Shown: positions 29,428-39,558, counted from the first letter of the stretch. The stretch is DNA of 64,000 nt from Spartobacteria bacterium (GCA_003134765.1 PLCM01000022.1:1-64000); one strand, 5' to 3'. Translations and numbers: made by a program. Notes: generated from the letters alone by a model not told the origin.

Positions 29428-32400
29428 ATGATCCAACTCAAACCCGGCCTCACCCCTTCCTCGCTCAACCGCCCCCGTAAATCGTCGCTTCGCACGAAAA
29501 ATCGCGCCACGAAAAAGAAGAGCAAGGGCCTGCGGTTTGAGCGCGTGTTTAGCGACGCGGAGGTGGCTCCCTTCGACCAGGTCGATTGGGAACGGCGCAC
29601 TGCTGAGATCACCGACGACAGCGGAAAGGTCATCTTCAAGCAGGAAAACATCGAAGTGCCGAAAAGCTGGAGCGCGCTCGCGACGAAAATCGCGGTCTCG
29701 AAATATTTCTATGGCGACATCGCCAACGGGACCGATCCGCACAAGGGCGGCCGAGAAACCTCGGTACGGCAACTGGTCCACCGGGTGACGCGAACCATCA
29801 CCGACTGGGGCATCGCCGATGGCTATTTCGCGAACGCGGAGGCCGCGCAGATTTTTTACGACGAATTGACGTGGCTCTGTGTAAATCAGCACGGCGCATT
29901 TAATTCTCCGGTGTGGTTCAACGTCGGGCTCCATCACCAGTATGGGATTGGCCGGGACGCGGGGCCGGGGAATTACTATTACAATCGCACGAGCGGCCAG
30001 GCGGAACGCGCGGCGACGCAATACGAATATCCGCAGGGCAGCGCCTGTTTTATCCAGAGCGTGGACGACACCATGGAAGATATCATGCGGCTCGCGACCA
30101 GCGAGGCGATGCTCTTCAAGTACGGCAGCGGCACCGGCAGCGATCTTTCGTCACTGCGGAGCACACGGGAAAAATTGAGCGGCGGCGGCAAACCAAGCGG
30201 GCCGCTTTCGTTCCTGAAGGTTTACGACCAGGTCGCGAACGTGGTGAAGAGCGGCGGCAAAACCCGGCGGGCGGCGAAGATGAACACGCTCAAGGACTGG
30301 CACCCGGACATCGAGGAATTCATCGATGCGAAGCAGAAGGAGGAGAAAAAAGCGTGGGCCCTGATCGAGCAAGGCTACGACGGCAGCTACAATGGCGACG
30401 CCTACGGCTCCGTCATGTATCAAAATGAGAATTTGAGCGTGCGCGTCAGCGACGAGTTTATGGACGCCGCGGTCGAAGGACGCGAATGGTGGACGCGCAA
30501 GGTCCGCGACGGCAAGCCGTGTGAAAAGAAGGAGGCGCGGACGTTGCTCCGGAAAATCGCGGAGGGTACTCACATCTGCGGCGATCCCGGGATGCAGTTC
30601 GATTCCACGATCCACAAATGGCATACCTGCAAGGGAACCGACCGCCAGCATTCCACGAATCCCTGCTCGGAGTATCTCTTCCTCGATAACACCGCCTGCA
30701 ATCTGGCGTCGTTGAACCTGATGAAGTTCAAGGGCGAGGATGGAGTGTTCGACGTCGAGCGGTTCAAGTCGGCCGTGCGCGTCTATATCACGGCGCAGGA
30801 AATCATTGTCGATAACGCCAGTTATCCAATCAAGGAAATCGCGGAGAACTCCCACATTTTCCGCACGCTCGGGCTCGGGTACGCAAATCTCGGCTCGCTC
30901 ATCATGAGCTACGGGTACGGTTACGATAGCGTCGAAGGTCGCGCCCTTTGCGGCGCCATCACCTCGATCATGACTGGCGAATCTTACGAGCAAAGCGCCC
31001 GGATGGCGCGGGCGATGGGGCCGTTCCCAGGATACCGGGATGCGCGCTGCAGCGGCGTGGCGAAACCGGTTGCCAAAAACAATGTCGCGCCCATGAACGA
31101 AGTGATCGAACTGCATCGCTCGGCGGTGAGCGAGATCGCGGCCAACGAAGAGTTCGCCTATTTGAAGGAAGAAGCGGCGCGAGTCTGGGAGAGCGCGGCG
31201 GCGCTGGGAAAACAGTACGGTTATCGCAACGCCCAGGTTACGGTCCTGGCGCCTACCGGCACGATCAGTTTCCTGATGGATTGCGACACGACAGGCATCG
31301 AGCCCGACATCGCCCTGGTGAAATACAAGCTGCTCGCCGGCGGCGGCATGTTGAAGATCGTGAATCAAACCGTGACGCCGGCGCTGGAAAAACTCGGTTA
31401 CAATTCCGAGGAGATCGAGCGGATCATCGCCCATATCGATTCGTTTGACACGATTGAGGACGTCGAAGATTCCGACGGCTCAAAGATTTCGTCGGGGCTG
31501 AAACCGGAGCACATCGCGATCTTTGATTGCGCGTTCAAGGCCTACCGCGGCCAGCGCAGCCTGGGTTACTTGGCGCACCTCCGAATGATGGCGGCGGCGC
31601 AACCGTTCCTGAGCGGCGCGATTTCCAAGACGGTGAACATGCCCGAAAACGCGAGCGTCGAGGAAATCATGAACACCTACATCGAGGGGTGGCGCCTCGG
31701 CCTGAAGGCGATCGCGATTTACCGCGACGGATCGAAACGCTCGGCGCCGTTGAATACCCGCAAGACCAGGGATATGGGCGGAATGGCCGATGAGGTGGGT
31801 CTCGATATCACGATCGGCAGCGAAGATTTGCACAACCGGATCCTCGAGCTCGAGAGCGAGATCACGATGCTCCGCAGCCGGATGAACCAGCCGGTCCGGC
31901 ATCGGATGCAGGACACGCGCATGTCGTTGACGCATCGCTTCGAGATCGCCGGGCACGAGGGCTACATCACGGTCGGTTTGTATGAGGATGGTCAGCCCGG
32001 CGAATTGTTTATCACGATGGCGAAGGAAGGGAGCACCATCGGCGGACTCATGGACACGGTCGGGACCCTCACTTCGATCGCGTTGCAATACTGCGTGCCG
32101 CTGGAAAGCCTCGTGAAGAAATTCGCTTATCAGCGGTTCGAGCCGAGCGGATTTACCAAGAACCCCGATATCCGCAGTGCGACCAGCATCACCGATTACG
32201 TGTTCCGCTGGCTTGGGTGCCAGTTCATCAAAGGCTACAAGGAAGCGACCTCACCGTCGCGCGGTCAGGCCGAGCTTCCGATGAAGGAAATCGGCGACAT
32301 GGAAAAAAAGGCTCTGAACCGGCCGGTCTCCGACCTGCCGCGCACCGCGGAGAAGGACCTGATCGACGTGGTGACGAACCATCTGCCTAACGAAGGCAAT

Positions 32401-32565
32401 CCGCACGTGACGAGCAACGGCCACACCCATGCCGACCGCGTGGCAGAAGCGCTCGGCAACATGTTCATGGACATCACCTGCTCGCATTGCGGCAGCAACA
32501 AGGTGGTGCGCGCCGGCGCCTGCGGCGTCTGCACCGAGTGCGGCACGAGCCAGGGCTGCAGCTGA
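29428..32565 (+). CDS. nrdJ: Vitamin B12-dependent (class II) ribonucleotide reductase
   Basis: 1045 residues from ATG 29428 (MIQLKPGLTPSSLNRP); the frame upstream to 29332 starts at a TTG and adds unlikely residues. It reduces ribonucleotides to deoxyribonucleotides using adenosylcobalamin as radical source, with or without oxygen. Conserved blocks: the N-terminal NGAFNSPVWFNVG-type motif (HGAFNSPVWFNVG), GSGTGSDLSSLRS, the NPCSEYLFLDNTACNLASLNL active-site strand, VLAPTGTISFLMDCDTTGIEPD, and a C-terminal zinc-type cysteine tail (CSHCGSNKVV, CGVCTECGTSQGC). No B12 riboswitch is evident upstream. Length is normal for the long class II form. Confidence 0.97.
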   Translation: MIQLKPGLTPSSLNRPRKSSLRTKNRATKKKSKGLRFERVFSDAEVAPFDQVDWERRTAEITDDSGKVIFKQENIEVPKSWSALATKIAVSKYFYGDIANGTDPHKGGRETSVRQLVHRVTRTITDWGIADGYFANAEAAQIFYDELTWLCVNQHGAFNSPVWFNVGLHHQYGIGRDAGPGNYYYNRTSGQAERAATQYEYPQGSACFIQSVDDTMEDIMRLATSEAMLFKYGSGTGSDLSSLRSTREKLSGGGKPSGPLSFLKVYDQVANVVKSGGKTRRAAKMNTLKDWHPDIEEFIDAKQKEEKKAWALIEQGYDGSYNGDAYGSVMYQNENLSVRVSDEFMDAAVEGREWWTRKVRDGKPCEKKEARTLLRKIAEGTHICGDPGMQFDSTIHKWHTCKGTDRQHSTNPCSEYLFLDNTACNLASLNLMKFKGEDGVFDVERFKSAVRVYITAQEIIVDNASYPIKEIAENSHIFRTLGLGYANLGSLIMSYGYGYDSVEGRALCGAITSIMTGESYEQSARMARAMGPFPGYRDARCSGVAKPVAKNNVAPMNEVIELHRSAVSEIAANEEFAYLKEEAARVWESAAALGKQYGYRNAQVTVLAPTGTISFLMDCDTTGIEPDIALVKYKLLAGGGMLKIVNQTVTPALEKLGYNSEEIERIIAHIDSFDTIEDVEDSDGSKISSGLKPEHIAIFDCAFKAYRGQRSLGYLAHLRMMAAAQPFLSGAISKTVNMPENASVEEIMNTYIEGWRLGLKAIAIYRDGSKRSAPLNTRKTRDMGGMADEVGLDITIGSEDLHNRILELESEITMLRSRMNQPVRHRMQDTRMSLTHRFEIAGHEGYITVGLYEDGQPGELFITMAKEGSTIGGLMDTVGTLTSIALQYCVPLESLVKKFAYQRFEPSGFTKNPDIRSATSITDYVFRWLGCQFIKGYKEATSPSRGQAELPMKEIGDMEKKALNRPVSDLPRTAEKDLIDVVTNHLPNEGNPHVTSNGHTHADRVAEALGNMFMDITCSHCGSNKVVRAGACGVCTECGTSQGCS

Positions 32566-32601
32566 TCGGGGCAATTCGTCAGGTCGCCGCGGCGACCGCT
32601 C

Positions 32602-33003
32602 ATGCAACTGGAAATCTTCACGCTCTGCGATGCGGCTACGGAGCATGCGGGCAAGCTGAACATTATCGGGACGTTCGATGCGTTACGTGCGTTCGAAGCG
32701 CCGGTTGCGCATCCGCAATGCGCGATCGCCGGCCGGCTCCGTTTTGAGCAAATCGAAGAAGGCGAACATCGGGTGATGCTTACCTTCGCGGATGAAGATG
32801 GGAACATCGTCATGCCGAAGTTCGATTCGACGCTGGCGGTGAAATTTTCGCCGGGCCAGCGAACGGTCACCTCGCATTTCGTCATTTTGATCCAGCAACT
32901 CCGGCTGCCGAGGTTCGGCGAATACACGATCGACCTGGCGGTGGATGGCCGGCAGCTGGGGTCGCTCCCGCTTTACGTGACGAAACTCGAACGCGCGGGG
33001 TAA
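32602..33003 (+). CDS. DUF6941-like small protein
   Basis: 133 residues, ATG start 36 bases after nrdJ. Beta-rich: LEIFTLCDAATEHAGKLNIIGTFDAL opens the fold, then FEQIEEGEHRVMLTFADEDGN and a C-terminal GEYTIDLAVDGRQLGSLPLYVTKL. This fits the DUF6941 family by its N-terminal signature as I remember it. The family has no known role. Short gap suggests transcription with nrdJ. The 231-base gap after it holds the palindrome at 33007 and nothing else clear. Confidence 0.7.
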   Translation: MQLEIFTLCDAATEHAGKLNIIGTFDALRAFEAPVAHPQCAIAGRLRFEQIEEGEHRVMLTFADEDGNIVMPKFDSTLAVKFSPGQRTVTSHFVILIQQLRLPRFGEYTIDLAVDGRQLGSLPLYVTKLERAG

Positions 33004-33006
33004 CCA

Positions 33007-33085
33007 GGTAGGGACGCCGCGCTGCGGCGTCCGCGTTTTCGGCATCGAAGGGGGATCATCGGGACGGCGTAGCGCCGTCCCTACC
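33007..33085. repeat. GTAGGGACG-family cruciform repeat
   Basis: Outer arms ggtagggacg (33007-33016) and cgtccctacc (33076-33085). Each arm carries its own hairpin: gacgccgc-gct-gcggcgtc on the left and gacggcg-tag-cgccgtc on the right, so the whole can fold as a cruciform. The left arm matches 4900-4910. Confidence 0.8.
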
Positions 33086-33234
33086 AAGAGGAAGATGTAA
33101 AATATCGGTTGTCAGCAGGGTCGGAATCCACGATTTAGTCCCGCGCAATTGAGCGCGGTCTCTTGCGGCAAACCCCAGCTTCCACAAGGGAACCGGGCCG
33201 GGGGCAACCTTAAAGCGATTCAGGATTGTAGTTT

Positions 33235-35031
33235 ATGAACGAAGCGGAGATTCAGCGACAAAAGGAGATCAAAGAGGCGGAGGAATTGCTTTTTACCGGG
33301 CCGCAGGCGCTCGGTTTCGCCAAGGGGCTGTTTCTGGGGCGTTTCGTTTCGGACTGGGCGATGCCGTATCCACGGATCCCGGCAGCACAACAGGCGGAGC
33401 TCGACAAATCACTCGCCGAGATCCGCGCTTTTCTTGATGAGCACCTGGATCCGGTTGCGATCGATCGGAACGCCGACATCCCGCGTCATTTGATCGATGG
33501 CCTGGCCCACACCGGCGTGCTGGGAATGACGGCGCCGAAGGAATATGGCGGCCGCGGATTTTCGCAAAGAGCCTACTGCAAAATTTTGGAAGAGATCGGG
33601 GCCCGTTGCGCGTCGACCTCTGTTTTTACGAATGCCCATCACTCTATCGGGATTCGCGCACTGCTTTTGTTCGGCACCCGCGAGCAAAAACAGCGATGGC
33701 TCCCACCGTTGGTAACCGGTGAGCAGCTGGCCGCGTTTGCCTTGACTGAAGAGCAGGCAGGATCCGACGCCGCAAACGTCCAAACGACCGCCACCCCTAG
33801 CCCCGACGGCTCACATTTCATTCTCAACGGCGAAAAACGCTACATCACGAACGCGTCGATTGCTCACGTCCTGACGGTGATGGCGCGGACCCCGGTGCCG
33901 GGCTCGGACAAAACGTCGATCACGGCGTTTCTCGTCACCCCCGACATGCCGGGGTTCACGATGCTCGAACCGCGCATGGAGAAACTCGGAATTCGTGGGA
34001 CGGCGACCGGTCGTTTCGCCATGCGGGACATGCCGGTGCCGAAGGAAAATATCCTGGGGCCGATCGGCAAAGGATTGAAGGTCGCGCTGACGGTGCTCGA
34101 TTTTGGACGAACCACGTTCGGCGCCTGTTGCACCGGCGCAGCGAAGACCTGTTTGCAACTCGCGGTCAGCCACGCGAACAAGCGCCGGCAATTCAAAAAA
34201 ACGCTGGGCGACTTCGACCTGGTCAAGAAAAAGATCGGTCGGATGGCGGCAGACGTTTACGCGATGGAGGCGATGACAGCGGTGACGGCGTCGCTGATCG
34301 ATCGCGGGCTCGAGGATTACATGATCGAGACGGCGATGCTGAAAGTGTTCACGACGGACCGGTTGTGGGAGGCGGTCAACGACGCGTTCCAGATCCATGG
34401 CGGTTCGGCTTACTTCACCGATTCACCGCTCGAGCGAATGTTGAGGGATGCGCGGATCAATCAGATCGGCGAAGGAAGCAACGAAGTGCTGACGTCGTTC
34501 ATCGCCCTGGTCGGGATGCGCGGTCCCGGGATGGAATTCAAGGAAATCTACGACACCATGTTCAACCCTTCGCGCGGGCTGGGGAAAGCCTGGACGGCGG
34601 GGATGAATCGGCTCGGCGCGGCGGTGAAAATCCCGAGCGTGCCGGTGAAGAGCGAAAGCCTGAGCTCCTACGCGTCGCAACTGGGGCGTTTGGTCTGGCG
34701 CTTCAACCTGAGCGTAAACAAGGCGCTAATTAAGTATCGCGAGCCCGTCATGGACATGCAGTTGATCCAGGAACGGATTGCGGGTGTGGCGATGGAGATG
34801 TTTGCCTCGGCCTGCGTGATCAGCCGGCTCGATTCCGAGCTGCAAGGTGTCGCCCAAAATGGCGCCTCGGCGCCAGGGGGCCGCCGGGCCGCTCAACTTT
34901 TCCTCGGGCAATCATTTCATCGCATCCGCCACTTCCTGGCCGAACTGAGCGACAACGACGACGCGGCTTTGCTCGCTACGGCGAATTCCGTTCTCGGTAA
35001 GGAAGAGCACTCTGGATCGAACGGACAGTAA
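33235..35031 (+). CDS. Acyl-CoA dehydrogenase
   Basis: 598 residues, ATG start. Flavoprotein oxidising acyl-CoA to the 2-enoyl-CoA. Family motifs: IGIRALLLFGTREQKQRWLPPLVTGE, FALTEEQAGSDAANVQT (the FAD-contacting FALTExxAGSD), GEKRYITNASIAHVLTV, GIRGTATGRF, and the C-terminal FQIHGGSAYFTDSPLERMLRDARINQIGEGSNEVL. The extra C-terminal 160 residues place it with the longer, VLCAD-like forms. Substrate chain length is unknown. No thiolase or electron-transfer flavoprotein genes are near. Confidence 0.92.
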   Translation: MNEAEIQRQKEIKEAEELLFTGPQALGFAKGLFLGRFVSDWAMPYPRIPAAQQAELDKSLAEIRAFLDEHLDPVAIDRNADIPRHLIDGLAHTGVLGMTAPKEYGGRGFSQRAYCKILEEIGARCASTSVFTNAHHSIGIRALLLFGTREQKQRWLPPLVTGEQLAAFALTEEQAGSDAANVQTTATPSPDGSHFILNGEKRYITNASIAHVLTVMARTPVPGSDKTSITAFLVTPDMPGFTMLEPRMEKLGIRGTATGRFAMRDMPVPKENILGPIGKGLKVALTVLDFGRTTFGACCTGAAKTCLQLAVSHANKRRQFKKTLGDFDLVKKKIGRMAADVYAMEAMTAVTASLIDRGLEDYMIETAMLKVFTTDRLWEAVNDAFQIHGGSAYFTDSPLERMLRDARINQIGEGSNEVLTSFIALVGMRGPGMEFKEIYDTMFNPSRGLGKAWTAGMNRLGAAVKIPSVPVKSESLSSYASQLGRLVWRFNLSVNKALIKYREPVMDMQLIQERIAGVAMEMFASACVISRLDSELQGVAQNGASAPGGRRAAQLFLGQSFHRIRHFLAELSDNDDAALLATANSVLGKEEHSGSNGQ

Positions 35032-35103
35032 GGCCGCCCGCCGACCGGCATTTCGAAGCAGCCGAGGGGGCCCGCTGGCGTAATTCTAGCTCTAAAGCGG
35101 GAC

Positions 35104-36654
35104 ATGCGTCTCGCAGAGCTGGAACCTTGCGCGCCGGGCCGAATCAATCTCGGCCGGAAGCGGCTGCTCATCTTTATCGTCGCCTACAATGCGCAGACGA
35201 CGATCGAGAAAGTCCTGAGCCGGATCCCGCGCAGCCTCCAAACCGATAAGGTCGAGGTGCTGATTATCGACGATTCCTCGCAAGACGACACCTTCGGAAA
35301 CGGTCTCCGCTATCAGCAACGAAATTCAGCCTTCAAGGTCACGGTTCTGAGGACACCGGAGAACCAGGGTTACGGTGGAAATCAGAAGCTCGGGTACCGT
35401 TACGCGATCGATCACGGCTTCGACATCGTCGCTCTCGTTCATGGCGACGGGCAATACGCCCCGGAAAAGCTTCCGGAATTGATCGCCCCTCTGATCGCGG
35501 ACGAAGCCGACGCCGTTTTCGGCTCGCGCATGATCGATAAAAAAGCCGCGCGCCAGGGAGGGATGCCGGCCTATAAGTGGATCGGCAATCAAATTCTGAC
35601 CGGGTTCCAAAATCGGATGCTTGGGACCGGGCTCTCCGAATTCCACTCCGGTTACCGCCTCTATTCAACCGCAGCCCTCGCCCAGATTCCGTTCGAGAAA
35701 AACACGAACGACTTTCATTTCGACACCGAGATCATCGTGCAGCTTGTCTTGAAGAGGCTGCGCATCGCCGAGCTGCCGATCCCAACCTATTACGGCGATG
35801 AGATTTGCCACGTGAACGGTCTGAAATACGCCTGGAACGTCTTCAAGACGATGCTCCGGGCGCGATTCCACGAGATGAATCTCCTTTTCGATCGCAAGTT
35901 CGACGTGCTCCCGCCGGAGGAAAATTACGACCTGAAACTCGGCTATGCTTCTTCTCACACCGCGGCGATCGAAGCGGCGCGGCCGGGTAATCGACTCCTG
36001 GATATCGGCTGCGGCCAGGGTCTGGTCGCGCGCGAGTTGGCGGCGAAAGGCTGCCACGTTACCGGGATGGACCAATACAGTCCCGAGGCTTCACCTGAGA
36101 CCACCGGCATAGATTTCATCCGGTGGAATCTGGACCGAACAGAATTTCCGGTGAACGTCTCGGCGTTCGACCAAATCATGATGCTGGACATCATCGAGCA
36201 CCTGAAACAGCCGGAAAAATTCATGGATGAATTGCGCTTTGCCGCCGTCTGCAAGCGGCCGGAAGTCATCATGACCACAGCGAACATCGGGTTCTTCGTG
36301 ACGCGTTTGATGTTGTTCTTCGGCCAATTTAACTATGGCCGAAAAGGCATTCTCGACGCGACGCACACCCGCTTGTTCACCTTCCGCTCCCTCAAGGCGC
36401 TCCTGGAACAGTCCGGCTACAACGTCCTCGAAGTGCGCGGGATTCCGGCGCCCTTTCCCAAAGCGATTGGAAACAATGCGATCGCGCGGTTTTTCCTTCG
36501 GGCCAACCAGGCACTGATCCGGTTGAGCAAGGGACTTTTTTCGTATCAGATCTTTGTGCGGGCGGTGGCAAAGCCGACGGTGCACAATCTCCTCGGCGAA
36601 ACGATCGCATCGAGCGATCGACTGCGCGATTCGGTGTTGAAGATCGCCTGCTAA
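35104..36654 (+). CDS. GT2 glycosyltransferase fused to a class I methyltransferase
   Basis: 516 residues, ATG start. Residues about 20-260: GT-A family 2 fold with LLIFIVAYNAQTTIEKVL, VLIIDDSSQDDT, NQGYGGNQKLGYRYAI, ALVHGDGQYAPEKLP (the DxD-type HGDGQ) and the dolichol-phosphate-mannose-synthase-like FHSGYRLY. Residues about 290-440: SAM methyltransferase with RLLDIGCGQGLVARELA, and QIMMLDIIEHLKQPEKF. The fusion suggests sugar transfer followed by methylation of the same glycan or lipid-linked sugar. It opens the glycosylation block. Confidence 0.9.
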   Translation: MRLAELEPCAPGRINLGRKRLLIFIVAYNAQTTIEKVLSRIPRSLQTDKVEVLIIDDSSQDDTFGNGLRYQQRNSAFKVTVLRTPENQGYGGNQKLGYRYAIDHGFDIVALVHGDGQYAPEKLPELIAPLIADEADAVFGSRMIDKKAARQGGMPAYKWIGNQILTGFQNRMLGTGLSEFHSGYRLYSTAALAQIPFEKNTNDFHFDTEIIVQLVLKRLRIAELPIPTYYGDEICHVNGLKYAWNVFKTMLRARFHEMNLLFDRKFDVLPPEENYDLKLGYASSHTAAIEAARPGNRLLDIGCGQGLVARELAAKGCHVTGMDQYSPEASPETTGIDFIRWNLDRTEFPVNVSAFDQIMMLDIIEHLKQPEKFMDELRFAAVCKRPEVIMTTANIGFFVTRLMLFFGQFNYGRKGILDATHTRLFTFRSLKALLEQSGYNVLEVRGIPAPFPKAIGNNAIARFFLRANQALIRLSKGLFSYQIFVRAVAKPTVHNLLGETIASSDRLRDSVLKIAC

Positions 36655-36661
36655 AAGGCGG

Positions 36662-37903
36662 CTACTTCAGGATTTGCAGGGCGCGAAGCAAGCCCGCCGT
36701 AACCAGCTCGTAGAGATCGTGCTGGACAAAAAAGATGTAGTATTGACGCAGATCAAACGCGCAGAGGAGTAGCACCGCAATCGCCAACAGCAAATGCTGG
36801 CGGCGAAACGAGCGGGTCATATCGGACAGACAGCCGAACGCGAGGTAGCGCAGCGGCATGTCCCACATATTTGTGTAACGAAGGTTCATCCCATAGCGGA
36901 TGTTGCACATCACCAGGTAGGTCGCGGCCACAAAGGTGAGGAGGTAAAGCGATTGCTTATCGGCGAATTTCAGCCGGAAGATGGCGGCCCAAGCCAGGAG
37001 AAATATCAGCGGGCTCGCCAGGAGAAGATCGACCAGGTAGCGATACCAGGGGCCATCGCCAGTGGCGATCGCGTAAGGGAGGACGGCAGCTTTGCTTACC
37101 ACCAGCCGGTAAGTCATAATGAAGGTCTCGGCGCTACCGCAGAGAAAAATGAGGATCACGAGACCGGCCAGCGGGCCGGCTACCGTCACCAGCAACAGCG
37201 TGCGGGTGATTGTGCCGAAATGCAGCCACCGATTCGCCGCGAGCAAGGCAAGCACACCGACGTAGGCAAAGACGGCGTTCTCCTTCGTCAGGACCATCAG
37301 GGCGAGCCCGACACCAAACAGGGTCAACCGAAGAGGGTCGCTGGGGCGCTTCAGGTTTTCCCAAAGAAGCCAAAGACATATCGTGGCCCAAAACGCGAAG
37401 AACCCGTCGATGAGGGCGTGCTGCGCCATGTGGATTTGCGTAGGCGCGCAACTCATCAAGGCGAAGACGGCAAGCGCCCAGCCCGGACCTGCCAGTCGCC
37501 AGGCAAATCCCGCTGCGGCGAACAGGAGCAGGATGCTGAACAGACAGGAGACGCGATGAAGAGAAAGAAGTGCATCTGCTCCCGTGATTTCATGCCAAAG
37601 ATAAGCGGAGAAAATGTAGAGGAAGCGCGTCGGCGGCAGGATCACGGCGGCGAGCTTTTGTTGCTGCTCGACGTAGTGTTCCGCGAAATCGGGATAACTG
37701 GTGATCCCGTGGTTGATCAGGTCGGTGACGTATCCTCGATAAAGCCCTTCGTCGTAACCCAGACCGGTAAAGCCGGCGGAAGGATAAACCCGAATCCAGA
37801 CGCCCAGGACGCCGATGAGAACAAAGGCAATGAAAAAAAGACGGGCACGACGGCCGGCCTGCGCTTCTGGGATTTGATTGCTCAATTGTTTTGCGGATTC
37901 CAT
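36662..37903 (-). CDS. GT39-like membrane glycosyltransferase
   Basis: 413 residues from ATG 37903; the longer frame to 37990 adds a glycine/proline-rich stretch unlike the family. Ten or so membrane helices. The first periplasmic loop contains GLGYDEGLYRGYV, with the Asp-Glu pair typical of the ArnT/PMT/GT39 catalytic loop. Such enzymes use polyprenyl-phosphate sugars on the outer face of the inner membrane. It faces the GT2-methyltransferase gene in a tail-to-tail arrangement. Confidence 0.85.
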   Translation of the reverse strand: MESAKQLSNQIPEAQAGRRARLFFIAFVLIGVLGVWIRVYPSAGFTGLGYDEGLYRGYVTDLINHGITSYPDFAEHYVEQQQKLAAVILPPTRFLYIFSAYLWHEITGADALLSLHRVSCLFSILLLFAAAGFAWRLAGPGWALAVFALMSCAPTQIHMAQHALIDGFFAFWATICLWLLWENLKRPSDPLRLTLFGVGLALMVLTKENAVFAYVGVLALLAANRWLHFGTITRTLLLVTVAGPLAGLVILIFLCGSAETFIMTYRLVVSKAAVLPYAIATGDGPWYRYLVDLLLASPLIFLLAWAAIFRLKFADKQSLYLLTFVAATYLVMCNIRYGMNLRYTNMWDMPLRYLAFGCLSDMTRSFRRQHLLLAIAVLLLCAFDLRQYYIFFVQHDLYELVTAGLLRALQILK

Positions 37904-38126
37904 TCGCGCCCGGTTTAAGAAACCAAAATCGCGATTGCCGGCCAAGGGTTCCAAGCCAGGGCCGGGAGGCCGCCCACCAGCACCAGCCAACGCATCCTAA
38001 ACGTGTTCGCGACGCAACAAATAATCATGATGCGCACCGATTGGAAGGATCAGAACGGCGACGCAACGACCGAGAGGGCGAGGGCTCCGGCTGGCACTGC
38101 TCCTGCTCGGTAAGCAAACTTGTAAA

Positions 38127-38900
38127 ATGACACTTTCCGTTATCATCCCGTGTTTCAATGAGCGGCGCACGATCAGAACGATCGTCGAAAAAGTCAAAGC
38201 CGTCGTTGCGGCAGGGACCGAAATTATCATTGTGGATGACGCCTCCACGGACGGAACGGACGGGATCGTAGACAAGCTGGCACTCGACGGGGTCGTCGTG
38301 ATGCACCACCCGGTCAATCGGGGCAAGGGCGCGGCGATGGAGACCGGTTTTCGCCACGCGACTGGGGACATCGTTTTGGTTCAGGACGCCGATTTGGAAT
38401 ACGACCCGAAAGATTATCCAAGCCTGCTGAGTCCGATCGAGAACGGAGAAGCCGACGTCGTTTTCGGATCCCGCTTCATGGGAGGCCGCCCGCATCGCGT
38501 CGTCTATTTCTGGCACATGGTCGGTAATCGTCTTCTTACCTTACTCTCGAATATCTTTACGAACATCAACCTCAGCGACATGGAGACGGGTTATAAGGTT
38601 TTCCGCAGGGAGGCGCTGACCGATCTCCGCATCGAAGAAGCGCGGTTCGGTTTTGAGCCCGAGATAACAGCCAAGCTCGCCCAGCGACGCTGCCGTTTTT
38701 ATGAAGTTGGAATTTCCTACTACGGCCGGACTTATGAGGAGGGAAAGAAAATTGGCTGGCGCGATGGAATTCGTGCCCTTTACGCGATCTTAAAGTATAA
38801 CCTCTGGAGACGCGAAAGCTATGTCTGCTCAGCCGCCAGCGCCACTTCAGCCGCCCCCTCCTTCGAGCCCCGGCTGCCGGTTTCAATATCGAGGACATGA
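38127..38900 (+). CDS. GT2 glycosyltransferase (polyprenyl-phosphate sugar synthase-like)
   Basis: 257 residues, ATG start. GT-A fold: LSVIIPCFNERRTIRTIVEKV, IIIVDDASTDGTDGI, NRGKGAAMETGFRHATGDIVLVQDADLEYDP (DAD metal site) and VFGSRFMGG. It matches the DPM1-type family that makes polyprenyl-phosphate-linked mannose or glucose, the donor used by GT39 enzymes such as those on both sides. The last about 27 residues overlap the methyltransferase start and look non-conserved; the conserved part ends at YAILKYNLWRR. Confidence 0.9.
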   Translation: MTLSVIIPCFNERRTIRTIVEKVKAVVAAGTEIIIVDDASTDGTDGIVDKLALDGVVVMHHPVNRGKGAAMETGFRHATGDIVLVQDADLEYDPKDYPSLLSPIENGEADVVFGSRFMGGRPHRVVYFWHMVGNRLLTLLSNIFTNINLSDMETGYKVFRREALTDLRIEEARFGFEPEITAKLAQRRCRFYEVGISYYGRTYEEGKKIGWRDGIRALYAILKYNLWRRESYVCSAASATSAAPSFEPRLPVSISRT

Positions 38901-39558
38901 CATCCTCGATTTACTGAAGGAAGCGCGAAATTATAATCGTTGGCTGACCGACCAGGTCGTCGCGGCCATGCCTCGGGATGCCCGAAAGATTACCGATCTC
39001 GGAGCCGGGGGGGGCACATTCCCAGAAATGCTTCGTGCCCGTGGCTTCGAGGCCGATTGCGTCGAACCGGACCCCGAAAATCAAACTATTCTTCGGCGGC
39101 TTGGATTCTCCGTCGCGGCAACAATGGAAGAACACGAGCCGGAATCGATCGATTACGTCTATACCTTGAACGTGCTCGAGCATGTGCCGGATGACGAAGC
39201 ACTGACCAGAGCTGTGTTTTCGCGCCTCCGCCGCGGGGGACGCCTCTTCATTTTTGTTCCCGCATTTCCGATCCTCTGGTCCGCCCTCGATGATTACGTG
39301 GAACATCAACGTCGTTACCGGCGAGGGCCAATGGTCTCCATGCTTCGTCGGACCGGATTTGTTTTGGAGAGGGCGCGCTACGCAGATTGCCTCGGGTTTT
39401 TTGCCGCCCTGGTTTTTGGACGCGGCGCGAACGTGGAAATTTCGCCCCGGAGTATCTGGCTTTATGACCGTTTCTTGTTTCCGGTGAGCAGGTTCCTTGA
39501 TCCGATACTGGGGCGGTTTTTCGGGAAGAATCTTGCAGTAATATGCCGGAAGCCGTGA
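38821..39558 (+). CDS. Class I SAM methyltransferase
   Basis: 245 residues; ATG 38821 with GGAG 11 bases upstream, overlapping the GT2 gene by 80 bases. A proline-rich N-terminus, then RKITDLGAGGGTFPEML (SAM motif I), ADCVEPDPEN, YVYTLNVLEHVPDDEAL and a C-terminal hydrophobic patch DRFLFPVSRFLDPILGRFFG that may sit on the membrane. Often found beside polyprenyl-sugar GT2 genes, it may methylate a sugar or lipid carrier. Start could be later, since the overlap is long. Confidence 0.85.
   Translation: MSAQPPAPLQPPPPSSPGCRFQYRGHDILDLLKEARNYNRWLTDQVVAAMPRDARKITDLGAGGGTFPEMLRARGFEADCVEPDPENQTILRRLGFSVAATMEEHEPESIDYVYTLNVLEHVPDDEALTRAVFSRLRRGGRLFIFVPAFPILWSALDDYVEHQRRYRRGPMVSMLRRTGFVLERARYADCLGFFAALVFGRGANVEISPRSIWLYDRFLFPVSRFLDPILGRFFGKNLAVICRKP

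Noticed and set aside
30151-31434. A 427-residue minus-strand open frame inside nrdJ
   Set aside because: Antisense to the highly conserved catalytic region of the ribonucleotide reductase.
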